A stretch of 9,313 bases of DNA from Propionivibrio sp. (GTDB taxonomy: Bacteria > Pseudomonadota > Gammaproteobacteria > Burkholderiales > Rhodocyclaceae): the NCBI GenBank assembly GCA_003249625.1, contig QKII01000430.1:1-9313 (forward strand), given 5' to 3'. Shown here one piece after another: positions 5,490-9,313 of the stretch. Within the stretch, counting starts at the first letter, position 1, and each line of letters starts with the position of its first letter. The notes below the pieces were generated by a model. The model had not been told where the DNA came from, searched no databases, and saw nothing but the letters and a program-made list of their open reading frames with translations. Position numbers and translations under genes: made by a program.

Positions 5490-6896
5490 ATGCCCCATAC
5501 ACACCCCACCACGGCAACGCAACCGCCCGACGCCGAGACCTGTTTCCTCGAAGGCACGCGGCATCTGGCGGAGAACCGCTACGACCTGGCCGAAACCAGC
5601 TTCCGTGAAGCACTGCACCGCGTCCCCGATCTACCGGAAGCTGCCGCGAACCTTGGCTACGTGCTGGACAAGCGCGGTGAAACTACCGAGGCGGAGCGCT
5701 GGCTGCGGCACGCGCTGGAACTGGCGCCGAACTGCCCCGAACCTGCGCTGACGCTCGGTGCGCTGCTGACTACCGCCAAGCGTTTCAAGGAGGCCGAGGC
5801 GGTGTGCATGCGCGCGGTAACCCTAAGTCCGGAATCTCCGCAGCCCTGGAACAATCTCGGCGTGCTCTACGCCGAGATGAAGCGTGAGGCAGAGGCCGAA
5901 CAATGCCAGCGAACGGCGATGGCGCTCGATCCAGCGCATCTTACCTCCCGCTTCAATCTCGCCTATATCTTGCTTCGTCAGGGTCGCTATGAGGAAGGCT
6001 GGGTCTGTTCGGAGGCACGCCGCAGTTATGCCGCTTTCGCGGCACGAATGACCTGCCCGCGCTGGGAGGGTGAGTCTCTGTCCGGAAAATCGTTGCTGAT
6101 CGGATTCGAGGCCGGACACGGCGACATGATCCAGTTCATCCGCTACGCCGCAGTGCTGCGCGAACAGGGACCGCGTTCGATCGATCTCGTCTGCCATCCG
6201 CCGCTGAAGACGCTGTTCTCTGAACAACCCGGCCTCGGACTCGATCGCGTTTTCGCCTTCGACGAAGCTCTTCCCGATGGTGGCTGGGATTTCTGGACAC
6301 CGCCGATGAGCCTTCCCTTCCATTGCCGGACCTCGCTGGAAACAATTCCGGCGCGCATCCCGTATCTGCGTGCTGATCCGGAACGTATCGCTTTCTGGCT
6401 TCCGAAGTTGCCTGCCGGGCGCCCGCGGGTTGGGCTGGCTTGGAAAGGCAATCCACGTTTCGAAAACGACCTCGATCGATCGCTGCCATCGCTTGAAACA
6501 CTGGATCCTCTCGGTGACGCTGCAGGCGTGCACTTCGTCAGCCTGCAGAAAGGCGCCGGCGAGGATGAGGCGGCAGCACCGCCCGGTCGCCTGCACCCTG
6601 TCAATCTCGGCCCGGCCATACAGGATTTCGCCGATACCGCTGCCCTCGTCAGCCAGCTCGACCTCATCATCTCCGTCGATACCGCCGTTGCGCACCTCGC
6701 CGGGGCGCTCGGCATTCCCTGCTGGATACTGCTGCCCGACTACAAGACGGACTGGCGCTGGCTGAAGGAACGAACCGATTCACCATGGTATCCGGGCGTC
6801 GTCCGGCTGTTTCGGCAAAAAACGATGGGCGACTGGCATGATGTCGTGGAAAGCTTGCGCATGGCCCTGATGGCCTGGGAGGCAGATCGAGGCTGA
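5490..6896 (+). CDS. Tetratricopeptide-repeat protein with C-terminal glycosyltransferase-9-like domain
   Basis: The protein of about 468 residues has four TPR units in its first 150 residues (one reads NRYDLAETSFREALHRVPDL; another, PWNNLGVLYAEMKREAEAEQ) and a partial fifth ending RQGRYEEGW. From about residue 200 to the end is a GT-B-like domain with the pattern of TPR-linked glycosyltransferase-9 proteins: GHGDMIQFIRYAAVL near its start, VGLAWKGNPRFENDLDRSLP near the middle, then DLIISVDTAVAHLAGALG and a W-rich DWRWLKERTDSPWYP. These proteins are predicted to glycosylate proteins or envelope polymers, or to bind nucleotide sugars, but few have been tested. I chose ATG 5490 because GAAG lies seven bases before it and the decayed duplicate aligns there; GTG 5484 is the alternative. 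There is no signal peptide, so it is cytoplasmic. The downstream gene is 37 bases away. Confidence 0.88.
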   Translation: MPHTHPTTATQPPDAETCFLEGTRHLAENRYDLAETSFREALHRVPDLPEAAANLGYVLDKRGETTEAERWLRHALELAPNCPEPALTLGALLTTAKRFKEAEAVCMRAVTLSPESPQPWNNLGVLYAEMKREAEAEQCQRTAMALDPAHLTSRFNLAYILLRQGRYEEGWVCSEARRSYAAFAARMTCPRWEGESLSGKSLLIGFEAGHGDMIQFIRYAAVLREQGPRSIDLVCHPPLKTLFSEQPGLGLDRVFAFDEALPDGGWDFWTPPMSLPFHCRTSLETIPARIPYLRADPERIAFWLPKLPAGRPRVGLAWKGNPRFENDLDRSLPSLETLDPLGDAAGVHFVSLQKGAGEDEAAAPPGRLHPVNLGPAIQDFADTAALVSQLDLIISVDTAVAHLAGALGIPCWILLPDYKTDWRWLKERTDSPWYPGVVRLFRQKTMGDWHDVVESLRMALMAWEADRG

Positions 6897-6900
6897 ACTA

Positions 6901-6937
6901 TCATGGAACAAGAGAACCGGCGATGGAGGTTCCATGA
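6901..6937 (+). promoter_or_regulatory. Hairpin covering the start codon of the first lipoprotein gene
   Basis: TCATGGAAC (6901-6909) and GTTCCATGA (6929-6937) form a perfect nine-base stem around a 19-base loop. The right arm contains the ATG (6934-6936), and most of the GGAGG ribosome site (6925-6929) lies in the loop beside it. In the mRNA this would hide the start codon from ribosomes unless they melt it, for example when translating through from the TPR gene, whose stop (6894-6896) lies just upstream. It could be a coupling or thermosensor-like control element. The pairing is seen; the control role is inferred. Confidence 0.45.
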
Positions 6938-6968
6938 AAACACGGCAACGAACCGGGATGGCCGGTTC
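6914..6968 (+). repeat. Imperfect 19-base direct repeat, each copy self-complementary
   Basis: GAACCGGCGATGGAGGTTC (6914-6932) recurs as GAACCGGGATGGCCGGTTC (6950-6968), offset by 36 bases (12 codons). The second copy, extended by one base on each side, folds into an eight-base stem, CGAACCGG with CCGGTTCG (6949-6969), around a five-base loop that includes the second in-frame ATG. The first copy forms a five-base stem that competes with the larger hairpin at 6901-6937. The arrangement looks like a duplication of the translation-start region of the lipoprotein gene. Confidence 0.4.
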
Positions 6969-7290
6969 GGGCAGGTCAAAGCGGCTTTGGTTGTGTCTGG
7001 CACTGACGTTGGTCGGTTGCGCGACAACGCCGATCGGGCGAAATGACTTGCTGGACTTTCTCAAGGACGGCAACACGACCAAGGAGGAGGTCTTCCTAGC
7101 GCTCGGCGATCCCAACGCAATGTACGAGGATTCGCGCATCCTGACCTATCGGCTATCGCGGGACGAAGCCGGCTGGATCCTGCTCAAATCAACGGGAGAT
7201 TGGCGCGGTGTGTATGTCGTTCTGGTGCTTGTCTTTGATGACCGGGGAATCATCAAACGGCATTCCGTCGTCAAGGTGCGTCCGGAATGA
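6934..7290 (+). CDS. Small lipoprotein with BamE/SmpA-like fold motif
   Basis: This 118-residue protein has a basic N-terminus, a hydrophobic core and the lipobox LVGC with C29 as the predicted lipidated residue (LWLCLALTLVGCATTP). It should therefore be a lipoprotein exported by Sec and matured by signal peptidase II. The mature part contains GNTTKEEVFLALGDPNAMYED, the T-x-x-x-V-x-x-x-L-G-x-P helix-turn of the SmpA/OmlA/BamE fold, and ends with a beta hairpin, LVFDDRGIIKRHSVVKV. BamE itself serves the outer-membrane beta-barrel assembly complex, but many paralogues with this fold have unknown roles. GGAGG lies only four bases before ATG 6934; ATG 6958 would leave too short a basic region and has no ribosome site. 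The stop overlaps the next gene as ATGA. It is probably an envelope accessory protein. Confidence 0.75.
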   Translation: MKTRQRTGMAGSGRSKRLWLCLALTLVGCATTPIGRNDLLDFLKDGNTTKEEVFLALGDPNAMYEDSRILTYRLSRDEAGWILLKSTGDWRGVYVVLVLVFDDRGIIKRHSVVKVRPE

Positions 7291-7739
7291 GTGCATCAAC
7301 GCGAGGGTCGCGGATAGCGGCGCTGGCGCTCCTGTTTATCGTATCGTCGGGCTGCGTCCCCATCCCGACACTTCCTTTCGGGGACAAGGAGTGGTCCCGG
7401 CAGAACATCGGCGATAACGTGCCGGGTTTCATCGTAACCGGACAGACAACCCGCGCCGACGTGATTCTCGCGCTGGGCGACCCCGACCGGAGAACGAAAA
7501 ACGACACGCGCTTTCTTTATGCACGCGCGACGGAAGAAGGCGGAATCGCCTTTATCGTCGGCGGTGGATTGAGTGGTGCCGTCACGGGAACGCCCGTGAC
7601 CTACCGCCTGCTGACGGTAAATTTCGACGCGCGAGGCGTGGTAACCGGGGCGCAAAGCGAGAAGGTGATCAAACGCAGCTTCTTCGGGGAGCACATCACA
7701 GGAACTTTGCCGCAGTCGCTATTCCCCGACGCTGAGTAG
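7287..7739 (+). CDS. Second BamE/SmpA-like lipoprotein, coupled to the first
   Basis: This 150-residue product starts in the ATGA overlap with the previous stop. The leader RIAALALLFIVSSGC gives C23 as the predicted lipidated residue, although serine at -3 is less usual than leucine. The mature part carries GQTTRADVILALGDPDRRTKND, clearly parallel to the motif of its neighbour. Next come FLYARATEEG, a glycine-rich insert (FIVGGGLSGAVTGTP) not found in the first protein, and the strands LTVNFDARGVVTGAQSEKV. The shared motif and adjacency suggest two diverged paralogues made together and acting in the envelope. Two folds of this type side by side might form a heterodimer, as inference. It ends 16 bases from the convergent cyclase gene, with no clear terminator between them. 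Confidence 0.75.
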   Translation: MSASTRGSRIAALALLFIVSSGCVPIPTLPFGDKEWSRQNIGDNVPGFIVTGQTTRADVILALGDPDRRTKNDTRFLYARATEEGGIAFIVGGGLSGAVTGTPVTYRLLTVNFDARGVVTGAQSEKVIKRSFFGEHITGTLPQSLFPDAE

Positions 7740-7755
7740 AAGCCGGCTCCCGCCC

Positions 7756-8904
7756 CTATCCCGGAAGTTCCGTCATCACCCGGTTCCGCCCGAGGTGTTT
7801 CGCGTGATACATCATCCGGTCGGCGCGCCGCTGGATATCGGCGATGGAATCATCACTCGGCCGATCGCAGGCGACACCGATGCTGGCCGTGATTCGCAGC
7901 GGTTTTCCATCGGGAGTGTCGAGCTTCAATTGCTCGACCTCCTCACGAAGTTTCTCTCCCAGATTGAAAGCGCCTTCCAGATTCGTTTCCGGCAGGAATA
8001 CGGTGAATTCCTCACCGCCAATCCTTCCGATAACGTCACTGTGCCGAACGTGCAATGCCAGGCACCCGGCCGCCCGCCGCAATACCATGTCACCCGTTTC
8101 ATGCCCAAAGAAATCGTTGATCATCTTGAAATGATCCAGATCGATGAACAGCACCGAGTAAGGCGTTCCGGTTCGCCGCGCCAGCCAGATCAACTGGTTG
8201 GCGATTTCGTAGTAAGCCCGCGGATTCAGCAGCTCGGTCAGCGGATCCTTCTCGGCAAGTTCCCGCAGTTCGGCCCGGGTCGCATTCATCCGCTCAAAAA
8301 AGGAAAGCGTCCTGCTCGTGAACGCGTAGGCAATGGCGCTGGTCACGCCGAGAGCGATCAGCAGCGTGGTCATGGCGTTGCGACTGAACGGCTGTGGCAG
8401 GTAATGATTCGCCAGGAGGAGGCTGACCATGGTGATGACCGTCATCAACACCCCGGCGTTCAGACCGATCAGGATATACGTCACCCACAGGCAGGCGAAG
8501 AACCAGATAACCCGCAGCTCGTCATTGGCAACCAGCAACAGCGCCGACATGAAAGTGGCGTAGTTTATCGCCACGAACGCCACCGACACGACGGGAAACA
8601 GATTCTTCCGACCACGCAGGACAACGAAGAAAAGGACGGTCAGTGCGCAATTGATTTCCGTCGCCAGCAGTTGCGTATCTCCAAGGTGGTTGAACCCGAG
8701 GTGATCAACGGCGATGAAGACGAGCGTAAAAAAGATGCCGGTCAGCATTGCTGCATTCAGCAGCCGAAACCTGAACTCCAGATATTCCTCGCTGGCGCCG
8801 AACTCAAGGCCGCTGGTCAACAAGGAACGGAACAAAAAGGTCACGGTCGCTTTTTCCAGGTATCGATCAGGCGTTGACGGCAGCGCCCACTTTGGCCACG
8901 CCAT
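7756..8904 (-). CDS. Membrane-bound GGDEF diguanylate cyclase
   Basis: This 382-residue enzyme should make cyclic di-GMP from two GTP at the inner membrane. The N-terminal half has about six hydrophobic segments (roughly 50-67, 79-97, 103-125, 132-150, 151-168 and 177-198), like a MASE-type sensor region of unknown ligand. A short coiled linker (FFERMNATRAELRELAEKD) leads to the GGDEF domain from about residue 218. Its parts are intact: DPLTELLN (220-227), FIDLDHFKMIND with metal-binding D255 (253-264), the inhibitory site RxxD (R287-D290) five residues before GGEEF (296-300), and SIGVA (341-345). It should thus be active and product-inhibited. The ATG start overlaps the acetyltransferase gene by 38 bases with a poor ribosome site; GTG at 8844-8842, after GGAAAAAG, is a credible alternative start. 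The two share a transcription unit. Confidence 0.92.
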   Translation of the reverse strand: MAWPKWALPSTPDRYLEKATVTFLFRSLLTSGLEFGASEEYLEFRFRLLNAAMLTGIFFTLVFIAVDHLGFNHLGDTQLLATEINCALTVLFFVVLRGRKNLFPVVSVAFVAINYATFMSALLLVANDELRVIWFFACLWVTYILIGLNAGVLMTVITMVSLLLANHYLPQPFSRNAMTTLLIALGVTSAIAYAFTSRTLSFFERMNATRAELRELAEKDPLTELLNPRAYYEIANQLIWLARRTGTPYSVLFIDLDHFKMINDFFGHETGDMVLRRAAGCLALHVRHSDVIGRIGGEEFTVFLPETNLEGAFNLGEKLREEVEQLKLDTPDGKPLRITASIGVACDRPSDDSIADIQRRADRMMYHAKHLGRNRVMTELPG

Positions 8905-9313
8905 CTACCGGCTGCCTGGGCGTATCCAGAAGCAACTGGTAGAAAGCGAGATCAAGCCAGCGGCCGAATTTGAAACCGACCTGCGGCAGCGTGCCGACGT
9001 GCTTGAATCCGAGCCGCTCGTGCAGCGCAATGCTGCCGCCGTTGGTGGCATCGATGCCACCGATCAGGGCGTGCAGGTCGTTTTTCCGGGCCGCTGCGAT
9101 CAGCGCTTGCATCACCGTGCTGCCCAACCCTCGCCCGCGATGATCTTTGTGCACATACACGGAATGCTCGACGGTGTATTTGTACGCGGGCCATCCGCGA
9201 AACGTGCCGTAGCTGCCGAAGGCCAGTAACCTGCCTTTTGCGTCGTCGACCCCAATAACCGGAAAGCCGCCATTTCGCTTGGCCTCGAACCACGAAGCCA
9301 TGCTCTGCAGGGT
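8867..9313 (-). CDS. GNAT N-acetyltransferase, phosphinothricin/methionine-sulfoximine type (N-terminus outside the window)
   Basis: At least 149 residues are visible, and the frame stays open to the window edge (TLQS precedes the first in-window ATG). The true start therefore probably lies beyond, consistent with a family length of about 165-180. The acetyl-CoA loop is in VYVHKDHRGRGLGSTVMQ (RGRGLG matching R-x-x-G-x-G). The GGIDATNGGSIALHERLGFKHVG segment and the end GFKFGRWLDLAFYQLLL match the Pat/YncA/MddA branch, whose members acetylate the amino group of phosphinothricin, methionine sulfoximine or related amino acids, or have unknown substrates. WFEAKRNGGFPVIGVDD near the N-terminus also fits. 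It ends inside the cyclase gene, suggesting co-transcription. The precise substrate is unknown; a self-protection or metabolite-repair role is inferred. Confidence 0.88.
   Translation of the reverse strand, partial: TLQSMASWFEAKRNGGFPVIGVDDAKGRLLAFGSYGTFRGWPAYKYTVEHSVYVHKDHRGRGLGSTVMQALIAAARKNDLHALIGGIDATNGGSIALHERLGFKHVGTLPQVGFKFGRWLDLAFYQLLLDTPRQPVDGVAKVGAAVNA

Noticed and set aside
5823..6695. 290-codon minus-strand frame inside the TPR gene
   Set aside because: It is an antisense shadow; the plus-strand frame has clear TPR and glycosyltransferase motifs and accounts for the codon bias.
7740..7755. Possible bidirectional terminator between the convergent lipoprotein and cyclase genes
   Set aside because: Only 16 bases are available; there is no convincing stem and no T-tract on either side.
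7795..8877. 360-codon plus-strand frame antisense to the cyclase
   Set aside because: It is rich in Arg, Gln and His, as expected for a complement of the GGDEF gene, and has no domain or ribosome site.

Overview
The base composition, codon choice and gene families suggest a chromosomal segment of a Gram-negative bacterium, most likely a betaproteobacterium. Supporting signs are a TRAP periplasmic solute-binding protein with a Sec signal peptide, a LysR regulator, two outer-membrane-type lipoproteins, and a GC-rich backbone broken by a visibly AT-richer stretch at about 3.5-5.4 kb. The genus cannot be fixed from the sequence.

Left block (1-3504), carbohydrate-acid catabolism. Three genes read on the minus strand: a TRAP solute-binding protein (dctP), a D-erythronate-dehydrogenase-type NAD-dependent epimerase/dehydrogenase (denD-like), and the first 48 codons of a DhaK-type dihydroxyacetone kinase that runs off the window. 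A divergent LysR-type regulator reads on the plus strand. The 200-bp divergent interval holds two overlapping AT-rich inverted repeats that suit a shared operator/promoter. The likely logic is uptake of a four-carbon sugar acid by TRAP, oxidation by the dehydrogenase, then phosphorylation by a DAK-family kinase, under LysR control. No dctQ or dctM membrane genes follow dctP; a GC-rich stem-loop lies in the gap instead.

Middle block (3505-5483), a patchwork scar. It starts with a decayed copy of the 5' end of the TPR gene found further right (3570-3654 matches 5490-5578). Next comes about 450 bp without a convincing gene, ending in a sequence resembling the right half of an integron attC site. 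Then come two small, overlapping genes of unknown function (141 and 58 codons, ATGA overlap) encoding predicted membrane proteins, and a short-chain dehydrogenase pseudogene with no start, an internal deletion of about 18 codons and a frameshift. The relic and the living TPR gene bracket this block, so it looks inserted or rearranged.

Right block (5484-9313). A TPR/glycosyltransferase-like fusion gene is followed on the plus strand by two coupled small lipoproteins with BamE/SmpA-like motifs; an RNA hairpin covers the start of the first. Converging on them from the minus strand are a membrane GGDEF diguanylate cyclase with intact active and inhibitory sites and, overlapping its 5' end, a phosphinothricin/methionine-sulfoximine-type N-acetyltransferase cut by the window edge.

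The best candidates for something undescribed are the two-gene small-membrane-protein module with its attC-like upstream sequence, and the duplicated TPR 5' end that brackets it.
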